The notes below the pieces were generated by a model. That model saw only the letters and a list, made by a program, of their open reading frames with translations. It ran no database searches and had not been told where the DNA came from. Below, piece after piece: positions 22,651-33,358 of a DNA stretch of 64,000 bases. This DNA comes from Sepioteuthis lessoniana (Eukaryota; Mollusca; Cephalopoda; Myopsida; Loliginidae): the NCBI GenBank assembly GCA_963585895.1, contig OY757915.1:92114336-92178335 (forward strand), in the 5' to 3' direction. Made by a program: the position numbers and the translations under genes. Numbering within the stretch: position 1 is the stretch's first letter; each line of letters starts with the position of its first letter.

Positions 22651-23140
22651 GACCATACGAACAAATGGTATATGCACAACTCAGCATATGTCATGGAGAA
22701 TGGCACACATAAACTTCTATGGGACTTTGACACACAAACGGATCTCCTAATTTCGTCCAAAAGACCAAACCTTATAATAATCAACAAAAGAAGACAACTT
22801 GTATAATTGTGGACTTTGCTGTTTCGGCTGATCACAGAATAAAACCGAAAGAAAGTGAAAAGAAGTATCTAGATCTTGCTAGGGAATTGAAAAAACTGTG
22901 GAACATGAAAGTGACAATTATACCAATCGTGATTGGTGCTCTTTGTACTGTCGCCAAAGGATTATTAAAGGGACTGGAGGACTTGGAAATAAAAGGAAAA
23001 GTGGAGACCATATAAACTACTGCATTATTGAGCACAGCCAGAATATTGAGAAGAGTCCTGGTGACTTGAGGAGACCTGCTGTCACTCAAAAAACCATCAT
23101 CTAACGCTGTTGTGAAAAACTCTCAAAAGAATAATAATAG
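22651..23140 (+). mobile_element. R4/Dong-like LINE 3' end (copy 9)
   Basis: Inserted into the TAA tract of copy 8. Open segments include the HTNKWYMHNSAYVMENGTHK part, then 'PNLIIINKRR' and 'VDFAVSADHRIK..ESEKKYL', then 'LKKLWNMKVTIIPIVIGAL'. One frameshift sits between the LIIIN and VDFAV segments. Ends in (AAT)n and then (ATT)n. Confidence 0.85.
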
Positions 23141-23169
23141 TAATAATAACGATTATTATTATTATTATT

Positions 23170-23265
23170 ATAAAACGAGGTAGGATTAGATCGGACCAAG
23201 AAGTAAAATCCGCTAACAATGATGTGAAAAACTCTCAAGGAGTAAATAATGATAATAATAATAGT
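23170..23265 (+). mobile_element. R4/Dong-like LINE, extreme 3' end (copy 10)
   Basis: Only the last about 60 bp, 'tccgctaacaatgatgtgaa' then 'aactctcaagg', followed by TAA-type repeats. Confidence 0.65.
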
Positions 23266-23267
23266 AA

Positions 23268-23460
23268 TTTGTTTGCGCAGAGTTGCATAGTTTCAAACAT
23301 TCCCATCCAAAGCTATTATTTTTCAAACAGATCTCTTTGCCCCATGGATGGAGCCCTAAAAGATTCTGCCACTTCGGGTCAGAGTCGAACATGAAGCAAT
23401 TGCAGTTAATTGCAGTTAACGGGTACTCAACACTCTCCCGATCCTCAGAAAAGGATCCTA
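23268..23460 (+). mobile_element. Repeat H fragment, diverged
   Basis: 'ccccatggatggagccctaaa', 'ccacttcgggtcagagtcg' and 'gggtactcaacactctcccg' match the conserved block in order. Confidence 0.6.
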
Positions 23461-23474
23461 CAAAGGAGAGTCCT

Positions 23475-23552
23475 ATAAACCTAGGGAGACTTGCTGTCAT
23501 TCAGACTCCAGTGAAATCCCATCAGCTTACGATGGTTTGAACAACTCACAAG
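23475..23552 (+). mobile_element. R4/Dong-like LINE, extreme 3' end (copy 11)
   Basis: 'gggagacttgctgtcattca', 'gactccagtgaaatcccatc' and 'gcttacgatggtttgaa' give the terminal coding end and 3' UTR. Confidence 0.65.
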
Positions 23553-23734
23553 AAATATATGTTTTCAAGTAAAAATTAGTATTGCAAAATAGTCATTTGT
23601 TTGCATATTATTCAAGTAAATAATAATAATCCTTTGTAAATAATTAGAATTTCAAATAACAATTCCTAATACAAATGATTTCCAGTTATACGGTATCATT
23701 TTATCGGTCAGGTCTGATTTCCATATTATCGATA

Positions 23735-24196
23735 GCCTATCGATAGCTGAAACGCAGTTTCTTCCAGGCAGCAGTCGTGTCGATACTGCTGTATGGATGC
23801 ACTACTTGGACGCTAACTAAACGGCTGGAGATGAAGCTAGACGGCAATTACACAAGAATGTTGCGAGCAATATTGAACAAGTCCTGGTGGCAACACCCTA
23901 CAAGGCACCGACTATACGGCCACCAGCCTCCCATCACGAAATCTATCCAATTCAGACGAATCAGACATGCAGGACACTGTTGAAGCAGGGACGAGCTCAT
24001 AAGTGATGTATTCCTATGGACCCCCACATATGGCCGGGCAAAAGCAGGACGACCAGGTCGAACATACATACAGCAGCTATGTGAAGATACGGGATGTAGC
24101 CCTGAAGACCTGCCAGAGGCGATGAACGATCGGGAACAGTGGCGAGAGAGAGTCAGGGGTATCCGTGCCTGCGGCACGACATGATGATGATGATGA
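23735..24196 (+). pseudogene. RTE-like LINE 3' end with (GAT)n tail
   Basis: Encodes the C-terminal part of an RTE-type reverse transcriptase protein, in order: [102 protein letters not shown]. It then meets (GAT)n. Within the HCWRSRDEL-type segment a 3-nt loss relative to sister copies creates an in-frame TGA near 23983. Short microsatellite 3' tails are usual for RTE elements. Confidence 0.8.
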
Positions 24197-24229
24197 TATG
24201 GTATCAAGTATTCCTAACGAACACGAATG

Positions 24230-24482
24230 ATCTTTAAATCGATCTATTTGATTCGAAGATGAGAGCCTAACAGGTACGACCACTCCGGGTCAGAGTGGAC
24301 ATGAAAGTTATGCCTATGAAAATGTATTCACGCTTCCCAGATCTCCTTGACTCTAGCCTGACCATTGGATGTAATTTAGTTTCATACCTGAGACATCTTT
24401 TTTTGTGGGGGGGGAGTCTTACCGCTTTGCTAGGGATACTAGCAGCGCATTTTAAGTACCTGTCTATGCCTAGAAGAGATCT
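24230..24482 (+). mobile_element. Repeat H copy, diverged
   Basis: Conserved block: 'accactccgggtcagagtgg', 'gtcttaccgctttgctaggg'. Confidence 0.65.
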
Positions 24483-24619
24483 TAAAACTTGGATTGTAAT
24501 AAACTAAAACTATTTCTTCAAATCTTTCTTCAAAGTCAAACAGAAAAGGAACAAGAGAGTAAGACGTATTTAAAAAAAGACGAAAAAACATTAAGAAAGA
24601 CTTTATATATATATATATT

Positions 24620-24765
24620 GTCATCCACAGACAGACTGTTTCGTTCTATCAGAACTCTTCAGTGTGGCTAGACCCGCAGTACGCTCGAAGCCGGGATCGA
24701 AACCCGTCCAACTTTACGATAGACTAAGGTTTCAGACCACACGGCTACAAGCGGACTACGTTGGC
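24620..24765 (-). mobile_element. SINE-E: tRNA-like head plus hammerhead body
   Basis: Minus strand: pol III-like A box 'tagccgtgtggtctga' and B box 'gggtttcgatcccgg' in a tRNA-like head (about 24680-24760). About 15 nt of linker and a 43-nt hammerhead motif follow, ending at an AT repeat tail. The whole unit is about 145 bp. This is the plan known from the Sm-alpha SINE-like repeats of schistosomes (pol III boxes plus hammerhead), but the sequence is different. I saw no clear target duplication. Confidence 0.75.
24625..24667 (-). ncRNA. Candidate type I hammerhead ribozyme, minimal
   Basis: Read 5' to 3' on the minus strand. Stem I strand CCACA; catalytic box CUGAAGA (consensus CUGANGA); stem II GUUCU, loop GAU, AGAAC; box GAA; stem III ACA, loop GUC, UGU; cleavage nucleotide C (allowed H17); stem I strand UGUGG. 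All pairs are Watson-Crick: 5 bp in stem I, 5 in stem II, 3 in stem III. Predicted cleavage is between plus-strand positions 24,630 and 24,629. The very short stem III resembles the minimal hammerheads of Penelope-like elements and metazoan retrozymes, which often act as dimers. Confidence 0.8.
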
Positions 24766-24814
24766 TGCGTCTGTGTGTGTGTGTTTAAATAATATATAAT
24801 TATATATATATATG

Positions 24815-25235
24815 TCGGAGGGTGGCCTGAAATTTTCATATGATGCCTATTTTTAACAATGGGATCCAATAACTGCAACACTAATGGAGAAATGTGCGTG
24901 AACCACAGTGAGGACTATATTGAAAAATATGGTCCTTTGGTCACGTTCTATGAGAGTATTTTGGTTAGCTTATGAACTTTTCAGTCGACCCTCATATATA
25001 TATATGCATGTGTGTGTATATAGAAATAGATATATATGAGAATGGACTGAAAAGTTCATAAGCTGACCAAGATATTCTCATGGAATATGATCAAATGAGA
25101 TTTTATTTTCAATATATTTTCGCTTGCGGTACACACACCTGTTCTCACGGTGTTGCAGTGCTTTAATCCCATAGGCCAAAAAAGTCATCAACTGCAGATG
25201 GGACGTCATCATATGAAATTTTCAGCCAATGAACG
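24815..25235. mobile_element. Palindromic pair of mariner 3' ends
   Basis: Inverted arms 24815-24998 (plus) and 25038-25235 (minus) around a (TA)-rich centre. Each encodes a decayed mariner transposase C-terminus: right arm 'GIKALQHRENRCVYRKRKYI', left arm 'NGEMCVNHSEDYIEKYG'. Both continue into the shared 'tatgaacttttcagtc' 3' region. The arms are diverged, so this is either an old duplication or two opposed insertions. Confidence 0.65.
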
Positions 25236-25239
25236 TTTC

Positions 25240-26195
25240 TTTTTTTCTTTCTCTCCAACAAACATCTTTATGTTTTCACTTATTCTTTCTTTCTTTCTTT
25301 CTTTCTTCGCTCGCTTTCATTTACTCTTTTTGTTTTCTCTTTCTATCGGTTGCTTTCGTCCTCTCTTCCGTAATTGGTTCTTCACGCTAATTAAACAACC
25401 CAGAATTCTAATACTGATTTTCAAGGAAGCCTTTCCTCATACTGAATACTAGCGTAACACAATCTTCCTGGGGCGTAATGCAGGTAATATTATATGTAGC
25501 CTAGACTTGTTCATATCTGTAAGGAAATAAGAAAGACAAATGTTAGCCCTTTAAAAAATATAAAGAAAGTAAATGAATGAATAAATAAATAAATAAATAA
25601 AAGAAAGAAAAATATTTTTTGTGACAGGAAAAGGAAGAAGAATGCATACCAGCTTTGTGGACCTCTCCGGTCAAGTCGATTAACACATGCCTTGTTATCG
25701 AGGTTACATCATTTATCAGGGACCAACACTGTCGACCCTACCCCTGGCGCCGCCTGCTCTGACCTGCCCACGTCAACTGGACTATCCGTCAGGGGCCTTG
25801 GAAGACAGTCCCAAGAATGCATTATGTCATACTAATGTCACGTGTCTCTTTAGCTGCACACAAAACGCCAGAATTGTTTTAGCAGCGCCAACATTCTCCG
25901 GTATATGTCTTATCATTGTACAACAGTGGCGTAATCTATTCTGACAGATAAGTAGACATTACTGTAATTATATCAAGGACTGGAAAACCTTTAACACTTT
26001 GAGTACATATTTGAAGTACTGAAATGGGAGCTGCCAGATTTGGAAGGTTTTTTATTGTGCACTTTTGAACATACACGATCGTAATTCTTTCACTTTTTTT
26101 TATTCAGAAAATATTTAACCGTACTATTGTCAAGACCCGGAATACACTGACTGTATCCCTTCCTGGGGCGTAAAAACCACTTTCTAACAAAAGCG
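25240..26195. other. No gene recognised; one GC-richer stretch
   Basis: 25690-25945 is GC-richer with an 85-codon frame (MPCYRGYIIYQGP...), unmatched to any family I know. A CTTT run lies at 25286-25308. The rest is AT-rich unique sequence. Confidence 0.45.
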
Positions 26196-26204
26196 GGTAT
26201 CCTA

Positions 26205-26780
26205 CTCATGAATCTAAACTGCGTCTGGAGTTCTGGGGAGTGCGGATTACCCGTTCATTGCCATTGTTTTCAGGTCCACTCAGACCCGTGTTGGTTGTAT
26301 TTGTTAGGGTCCCATCTGTGGATCAAATTGATTAGTTTGAAAATTACTAGTCAAAGACAAAGATACTTGGTATCATAAAACTGTGTGAAAAATAATCTAA
26401 AGAAGCATGTAAAGGGGGTGTCCCCGTGGTGTAATGGTTAAAGCACAGAACTGCGGAATCGTAGCACGCGAGTTCGAACTCGAGTCGTGCTATCACGTTC
26501 GTTTTCGAGCAAATACCCTTGGGAAAAGTATGAACCCCTTTATCCTCCTATCTATGGATTAAATAGTACCACAAAAACTATACTTACACTAACCTGAATT
26601 ATTTGAATTAGAACTGTTTGAATAAACCGAATAGCTTGAAATAGAAATGTTTTTGATAATTAAAATGTGTACTCATGTTAAACTGAATAGTTTGAAATAG
26701 AACTGATTATTTGTATAAAATAGATTCGGTATTAAATAACCTACAAAGGTTGATATGCCATAAAACCATCGAAGCATATA
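26205..26780 (-). mobile_element. Repeat H copy, split by SINE-A
   Basis: Conserved block at 26205-26400, units 'tgaattatttgaattagaactg' at 26577-26700, and the shared tail 'ggtattaaataacctacaaag' at 26728-26772. The SINE at 26410-26575 interrupts it. Confidence 0.85.
26410..26575 (+). mobile_element. SINE-A copy lacking its tail
   Basis: Intact head ('gtccccgtggtgtaatggtt', B box 'gagttcgaactcgagtcg') and central block, ending at 'ttaaatagtaccac'. It may have lost its tail by recombination with the shared tail of repeat H. Confidence 0.85.
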
Positions 26781-26884
26781 AACAAACGTTCAGTATGCAT
26801 AATTCCTTCACCTGCTCGCATAAAATAACACCAGAAGGTTTGACATGTCATTAAATCCATCAATCAATCAACGAGAAAAGCTTT

Positions 26885-27137
26885 GGGGGTGTCCTCGTGG
26901 TGTAATGGTTAAAGCGATGGACTGCGGAATCGTAGTATGCGAGTTTGTACTCCAGTCGCGCTATTACGTTCACTTTCGGTCAAATACCCGTGGGAAAGGT
27001 ATGAACCCCCTTATCCTCCCAGCTATGGGTTAAATAGTACCACTACTGTGCTTCTAGGAGAATAGATTTGGCATTAAATAACCTACAAAGGTTGATATGC
27101 CATTAAATAAAGAAACGAAACGAAACGAAACCAAATC
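26885..27137 (+). mobile_element. SINE-A copy, full length with target duplication
   Basis: Best-preserved SINE-A: head with A box 'tggtgtaatggtta' and B box, central block, tail 'ggcattaaataacctacaaa' plus A-rich end. Flanked by 'agaaaagcttt' at 26874-26884 and 27138-27148, an 11-bp target duplication. Confidence 0.95.
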
Positions 27138-27444
27138 AGAAAAGCTTTAAAACATTTAATGTTCTGTTCGAAACCATCTAGTGTCAGGAAGATAAATCTT
27201 CCTCTATAATTCCTTTAACAGGCTTTCTCCTTTTATATCAAAGAGTTCCTATCTTCGTCAATACATGTGTTGTGACCGTATCACTCACTAATTTTGTGGT
27301 GACATTTTTTATATTTTGTGTAAAAAAAGAAAAGAAAAGAAAATAGGTAATAAAAACGCAGAGCGTATTAAGAAAAAAGCTTAAAAATGCTAAAAATATC
27401 TCCAGTAAATGCTGCTACTATCTGTTGGTTTATTGTTTGTTTGA

Positions 27445-28090
27445 TTGGTTGCTTGGTTGGTCGGTTGGTTGGTTTTATAGCATATCAACGTTTGTTGGTT
27501 ATTTAATGGTAAATCCATTTTTATACATATAATCAGTTTATTTCAAACAATTCAGTTTAACATAATTACACAGGTTCAGTAAAAAAAAACAAAAAAACAA
27601 TTCTATTTCAAACAATTCAGTTTAGCATACAAAATCAGTTTCATTTCAAACAATTCAGTTTAGCAAAAGTACGCAGTTTTAATGTAAGTGCACAGCTTAA
27701 TTGTCAAATCATTTCTATTTCAACTTAAACAGTTTAGTCAAGCAGTTCTAATTCAAACGATTCAGTTTAATATAGAAATAGTTTTGTACACACAGTTAAA
27801 TGTCAAAACTGTTTTATTTCAAACAATTCAGTTTAGCATAAGTATGCAGTTTAGTTCTATTTCACTCATTGATAGGACCCTATAAGTGCTACCTCTCCGG
27901 GCCAGTGTGGACCTTGGTGTGATGACAATAAAGGGGTGCTCTGCACTCCACAAAGATCCAGCATTACAAAAACCTCACCATCAGATTGTTTAGTGTCATA
28001 ATTAGGACACTCGTTGGGGGTGTCTTTCACCTTTGCAGAGAAGCAGTCGGTGTATTCTACAGCCCCAGCCGACTGTGCAAGTTTGTTATT
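27445..28090 (+). mobile_element. Repeat H copy, near complete
   Basis: Starts 'ggttttatagcatatcaacg' and carries about eight diverged units ('caattctatttcaaacaatt' type). The full conserved block ends at 'cagccccagccgactgtgc'. Representative of the family's whole length. Confidence 0.9.
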
Positions 28091-28294
28091 TGGTTGGTTG
28101 ATTTTTAACATATCAACCCTTATTGGATTATATATTACAGAATTCTATTGCGGGGGGAATCTTTTCTGTTTTTGTTTTTTTGCTAGAATTTGATTTGCAA
28201 CTTTCCATAGAATAAAAATATGCTAACATTTATTATTATTTCTCTTTACAATTTTTACCCAATATTGATAATTTACAAGCATTTCGAATTATTC

Positions 28295-28608
28295 TGACAT
28301 TTAACTATGGGTAAACAAAAAACTGTACTTGTGCTAAACTGAAATATATGAAATAGAACTGTTTTTACCTTTAAACTGTGTACTTATGCTCAACTGAATT
28401 GTTTGAAATATAATTGTTTTTACATTGAACGCTGTTTGAACAAAAACAGTATTTATGCTTAGCTGATTTGTTTGAAATAGAACTGTTTTGACATGAAAAC
28501 TATTTATTTACACTAAACTGAATTGTTTGGAATAGAACTGTTTATATGTATATTAATGGGTTTGGCATTAAATACCTAACAATGGTTGATGTGCCATGAA
28601 ACCAAACC
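28295..28608 (-). mobile_element. Repeat H copy, unit region and tail
   Basis: Minus-strand units 'actgaattgtttgaaatag' followed by tail 'ggcattaaatacctaac'. Confidence 0.8.
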
Positions 28609-28787
28609 AATCTTTTGTTGTTTAGGTCCATTTAGACTCGTTGCGATAGAATCCGTTGGTGGTCTATCAATAACTCAAATATATCTTCTTGAAACGTTAA
28701 AAATGTTTTTGATCTATATCAAAACTTTTTTTGTTTGTTTGGTGTTTTATGGCATATCAACTCTTGTGTATTATTTAATTCTAGATC

Positions 28788-28857
28788 ATTCTTATTACAA
28801 TCCTCCGTTCTACCAACTGAGCAATCACAACATGCAGAGATAGATAGATAGATAGAT

Positions 28858-28898
<41 letters not shown>

Positions 28899-28973
28899 TG
28901 AGGATCTTAGATGATTCTTACGACAGTCCTACGCTCTATCAACTAAGAGCAATCCAAAGATGCAGAGAAGGGG

Positions 28974-29014
<41 letters not shown>

Positions 29015-29235
29015 TGAGGATCTCAGATGATTCTTACTACAGTCCTACGCTCTATCAACTAAGAGCAATCCAAAGATGCAGAGAAGGGGTATGAGAGAGA
29101 GAGAGACAGTGAGAGACAGTGAGAGAGAGATTGAGAGAGAGAGAGAGAGAGAGAGAGCGATGAGGATCTCAGATGATTCTTACTACAGTCCTACGCTCTA
29201 TCAACTAAGAGCAATCCAAAGATGCAGAGAAGGGG

Positions 29236-29272
<37 letters not shown>

Positions 29273-29333
29273 TGAGGATTTCAGATAATTCTTTATACGG
29301 TCCTCCGTTCAACCAACTGAGCAATCACGTGAT

Positions 29334-29374
<41 letters not shown>
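28788..29374 (-). repeat. Tandem array of tRNA-like half plus (GA)n
   Basis: Five units start at about 28788, 28897, 29012, 29160 and 29272. Reverse complements read 'gattgctcagttggtagaac' then 'ggaggattgtaa' (first), or 'gctcttagttgatagagcg' then 'taggactgtagtaa' (middle three). This matches the D-arm and anticodon side of a tRNA, with a GTA triplet as in tRNA-Tyr. Each is separated by GA repeats. The middle three share derived changes, so they arose by tandem duplication. Confidence 0.75.
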
Positions 29375-29380
<6 letters not shown>

Positions 29381-29418
29381 TAAGAACCACCAACTTTTCC
29401 CCTTTTCTATGAGTTTCA

Positions 29419-29740
29419 CATCGTCATCACCATCATGTCGCGCCGCCAGCACGGACATCCCTGACCTTGTCTCGCCACTTCTCCCTATCATTCATCGCTT
29501 TTGGCAGGTCTTCAGGTTACATCCCGTATCCTCACATAGTTGCTGCATGTATGTTCGAGCTGCTCGTCCTGCTTTTGCTTGGCCATATGCAGGTGTCCAT
29601 AGGAGTACATCACTGATGAGTTCGTTCTTGCTTCTCCAGAAGTGTCCTGCGTGTCTGGTTCGTCTAACTTGTATAGTTTTCGTGATGGGAGGCAAGTGGC
29701 GGTATAGTTGGTGTCTTTTGGGGTTGAGTTTCATAATGTT
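29419..29740 (-). pseudogene. RTE-like LINE 3' end, minus strand
   Basis: Minus strand: HQLYRHLPPITKTIQVRRT, RHAGHFWRSKNELISDVLLW, TPAYGQAKAGRAARTYMQQL, CEDTGC, then a frameshift (NLKTCQKR-stop in place of the usual '.PEDLP.AM'). The 3' end meets a short (GAT)n tail. Confidence 0.8.
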
Positions 29741-29939
29741 CCAATATTCAAGTGAACAATCAGATAACCTGATTCAATTTCCTTTAACTCTTACGATTTT
29801 TATTGGAACATTCCAAAATTTAGACGAGTCGAAAAAGTCTTCGTTGCACGTTCTTTTAGCGAATACTCCTGAATAAACGACAATACCGTTGTCCAGCTGT
29901 AACTGAGCTCGAAAAAGTAACCAATTCCGCTTTTCATTA

Positions 29940-30440
29940 GAAGAGATTTGGGTTGGTTGTGTTTAATGGCACATCAACTACTGTAACTTAATTTCAGCCA
30001 AATCCTGTCTATACATTTGAATTAATGATGCACGATTTTTAAGCGAGTCTAAACTCATTCTGCTGTACACAGTTAAATATTTTTCAAGCATTTCTAACTC
30101 GAATAATTCCATTTACTATTAATTATTTGTTTGCACATAGTTAAATGAATATACATATGATTTGTAAGTGAATATTTTTTTGATATTTTCATTTTTAATT
30201 GAATTAGAACTAATTTGTTTGCACATTAGAATCGCTATTGTTTCTAGACAGTTAAATGGTTTCAGTTGTTGCTATCTAGGACATATGATTTTATCAAGTA
30301 AAATTCATTTGCTTGCAGACAGTGATTACAAGTATTGCTATTTAGCACTAATTATTCGATTCAACACGATTCATTCATTTACACAAAGTCAAATGGTTCC
30401 AAGTATTGTTATACAATAACAATAACTCCATTTAGGCACA
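29940..30440 (+). mobile_element. Repeat H-related sequence, strongly diverged
   Basis: 'gtgtttaatggcacatcaac' start, then loosely repeated 'cagttaaatggtttcaag' words. Confidence 0.55.
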
Positions 30441-30465
30441 TAGTTGAAGAGTTTCAAGGATTGTT

Positions 30466-30766
30466 TATCATCATCATCATCATCATCATGTTGTGCCGTT
30501 AGCACGGATATCCCAGACCTCTCTCGCCACTTCTCCCGATCGTTCATCGCTTCTGGCAGGTTTTCAGGGCTACATCCCGTATCCTCACATAGCTGCTGAA
30601 TGTATGTTCGAGATGGTCGTTCTGCTTTTGCCCGGCCATATGTGGGGGTCCATAGGAGTACATCACTTATGAGCTCGTCCTTGCTTCTCCAGCTGTGTCC
30701 TGCATGTCTGGTTCGTCTGACTTGAATAGTTTTCGTGATGGGAGGCTGGTGGCCGTATAGTTGGAT
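30466..30766 (-). pseudogene. RTE-like LINE 3' end, minus strand
   Basis: Seven to eight ATC units (tail), then minus-strand coding for '..REWREVSGISVLTAQH' -type end, 'QLCEDTG', 'RAKAERPSRTYIQQL' and 'WRSKDELISDVLLWTPTYG'. Truncated 5' at YGHQPPIT, about 300 bp. Confidence 0.8.
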
Positions 30767-30769
30767 CCA

Positions 30770-31176
30770 TAAGATTACTTCTATCGTTCCTCATTGTCTT
30801 GTGTCATTCTCCTGTCACCTTTTAATCCCTCCATGTCCATTGGGGAACAAACAAATCGCTTTAAACACTTTTTATTAGAAAAATTAACACATTCTTGTCG
30901 GCAGACCAAGATAAAACCTAAAAAAAATTAAAACCTCAAATCTAATTTCTTAAAAATAAATTTCCTGTCTTATTAAATTACATACGATCATCAGGTGAAA
31001 CACTAGAGGTTCTGGAGTTCCATCTGATGATTAAATCTTAATAAATACGTGAAACGTATGGTCATAAAACCAACATAGGCAGATGAGATCTTAATTTGTA
31101 TACATATATATATATATATATATATGTATTGCATGGTGTGATCTGTGACCCTGGGTTTCATACTTTGCGCATTCGT

Positions 31177-31228
<52 letters not shown>

Positions 31229-32265
31229 TTCATATATTCAGTGTCATGTAAATTTGTCTGTGAACTCTTGTTTAATTAAGTTTTCTAAACAACAATCGTC
31301 AAACAGATAACGGAAGGAAATGAATAAATCGAGAAAATCGAAAAATACAGTCAAAAACCGTTGGGGTTGTGTTGAAATGCTGTGTGTGTGTGTGTGTGTG
31401 TGTGTGGATTATAGTCACGTATTATTGTGTGTGGATATGTCAGTGGTGTTTAGTGTATGTGTATGTGAAGATACATGCGCAGCACGATATACTTGGCGTT
31501 GTTTACCGGATGGGAGAATGCAGTTGTATCGAAACATTGCAACAGTAGAGGCAAGAAAAAAAATATCTATATATTTATATATGTGTAGTTGATTATAACT
31601 AAGGAAGAAAACATCATCATTGCATTTCGAAGAAAATAGAATAAAGATGATTTATAAGCATAATTAAGCGAGTGTAGAATGGTAGGCCAGAATCACAGTA
31701 AATATCATAGTGGAGGTAGATGTTGTATTGCAATATACAATGGAATATTGCAGAATTTTGGTGTCTTATGTTGGGATGAGATTTGAGTTAGATTATAATA
31801 ATAATTTGTATTGTGGTGATGATATGTTGTGTGTATATCGTAGTGATCCGTGATAGTAAGTACGTAAGGAATATAATGGTAAGGCATTGCAATAATTGTT
31901 CGTATTAACTAGGCTTTGTTTTTTTTATGTAAGATGATGATTATAACTGAAGAGCAAAATGTTATCATTACAAAATTAAATATATCAAAGATCACAGAAA
32001 AGTTTTGTTTTAATACTTTTTTTATTAGTCTTCGCTTAAGAAGGTGAATGTTTTGTTTAAGTTGGTATTGAAATGGTATAAACTTTTCTTTCAAAACGAT
32101 ATTCACTATTTTTGGACATTTTTAAGTTGAGTTGTTATTATTTTATATTAGTGAGAAATTTTAGATCATTTTACATTTTTGTGATGAGTGGGTGGCTTTT
32201 TACATTAAAAATTCAAATTCCAATTTTCTTTTCTTTTTTTCATTTGTCAATTCTTTTTCTTCTTT
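30770..32265. other. No gene seen; TA microsatellites
   Basis: TA tracts at 31104-31126 and 31178-31224; (GT)n at 31382-31406. Frames such as the 90-codon one at 31320 are shaped by the GT tract (Cys-Val). Confidence 0.55.
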
Positions 32266-32271
32266 TGTATC

Positions 32272-32830
32272 TCATTCTTTTTTTCATTTGTCGTTCCTTT
32301 TCATTTTTTTCATTCATCAATTCTTTTTCTTTTTTTTGTTTGTCATTCTTTTTTTCATTTGTCGTTCCTTTTCATTTTTTTCATTCATCAATTCTTTTTC
32401 TTTTTTGTTTGTCATTCTTTTTTTCATTTGTCGTTCCTTTTCATTTTTTTCATTCATCAATTCTTTTTCTTTTTTTGTTTGTCATTCTTTTTTTCATTTG
32501 TCGTTCCTTTTCATTTTTTTCATTCATCAATTCTTTTTTCTTTTTTTGTTTGTCATTCTTTTTTTCATTTGTCGTTCCTTTTCATTTTTTTCATTCATCA
32601 ATTCTTTTTCTTTTGTTTGTCATTCTTTTTTTCATTTGTCGTTCCTTTTCATTTTTTTCATTCATCAATTCTTTTTCTTTTTTTTTTCTTTTTCATTCTT
32701 TTTTTCATTTGTCGTTCCTTTTCATTTTTTTCATTCATCAATTCTTTTTTTTTTTTTGTTTTTCATTCTTTTTTTCATTTGTCGTTCCTTTTCATTTTTT
32801 TCATTCATCAATTCTTTTTCTTTTTTCTAA
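32272..32830. repeat. 70-bp minisatellite, eight units
   Basis: Units start at 32272, 32343, 32412, 32482, 32553, 32620, 32693 and 32763 (spacing 67-73). Each reads 'tcattctttttttcatttg', 'tcgttccttttcatttttt' and 'tcattcatcaattc'. The plus strand has so few stops that long Phe/Ser/Leu frames are open in all three phases. This is not a gene. Confidence 0.95.
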
Positions 32831-33205
32831 ACAATTTTTAAAAAAATCTCTTCTCTTCTCTTTCTTATCTCTTCTTTATGACTCCTCCTTTGACACTTTT
32901 TTTCCCTTTTTTTTTTTTTACTCTTCCTTAACTTGTCTTTTTTTAAAACGTTTTTTACCCTATCTCCTTTCTTTCCCTTTACTTTTTTCTCTTTTCAACA
33001 TTTTCTTTCTTTCTTTCTTTCTTTCTTTCTTACAGTTCTCTTCCGTTCTTTTTTCATCTTTTTCTTATCTTAGCTTTTTCTTTCTTTTTTTCTTTTTTCT
33101 TTCTTTTCTTTGGTTTTCTTTTTCTATTCTTTCTTTTATCTTTCTATTCTCTTTTCCTTTTTTTTATCTTTTTGTGTTCTCTTTTCCATATATGATCTTG
33201 TCCTG

Positions 33206-33250
<45 letters not shown>

Positions 33251-33311
33251 TTCCATTTTTTATCTTTTTGCATTCTCTTTTCTGTATACAATCTTGTTCT
33301 GATTTTTTTCG

Positions 33312-33354
<43 letters not shown>

Positions 33355-33358
33355 CATC
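32831..33358. repeat. (CTTT)n-rich pyrimidine tract
   Basis: CTTT arrays at 33004-33031, 33210-33250 and 33314-33353. A short segment ('ttttatctttttg', 'cattctcttttc', 'tatacaatcttgt') recurs between them. Confidence 0.9.

Noticed and set aside
28788-29374. A tRNA-Tyr gene cluster
   Set aside because: Only 5' halves are present and the B box and 3' acceptor strand are missing.
32112-33206. A 364-codon open frame, Phe/Ser/Leu-rich
   Set aside because: It runs through the 70-bp minisatellite and CTTT tracts, other frames are equally open, and no domain or splice context is present.
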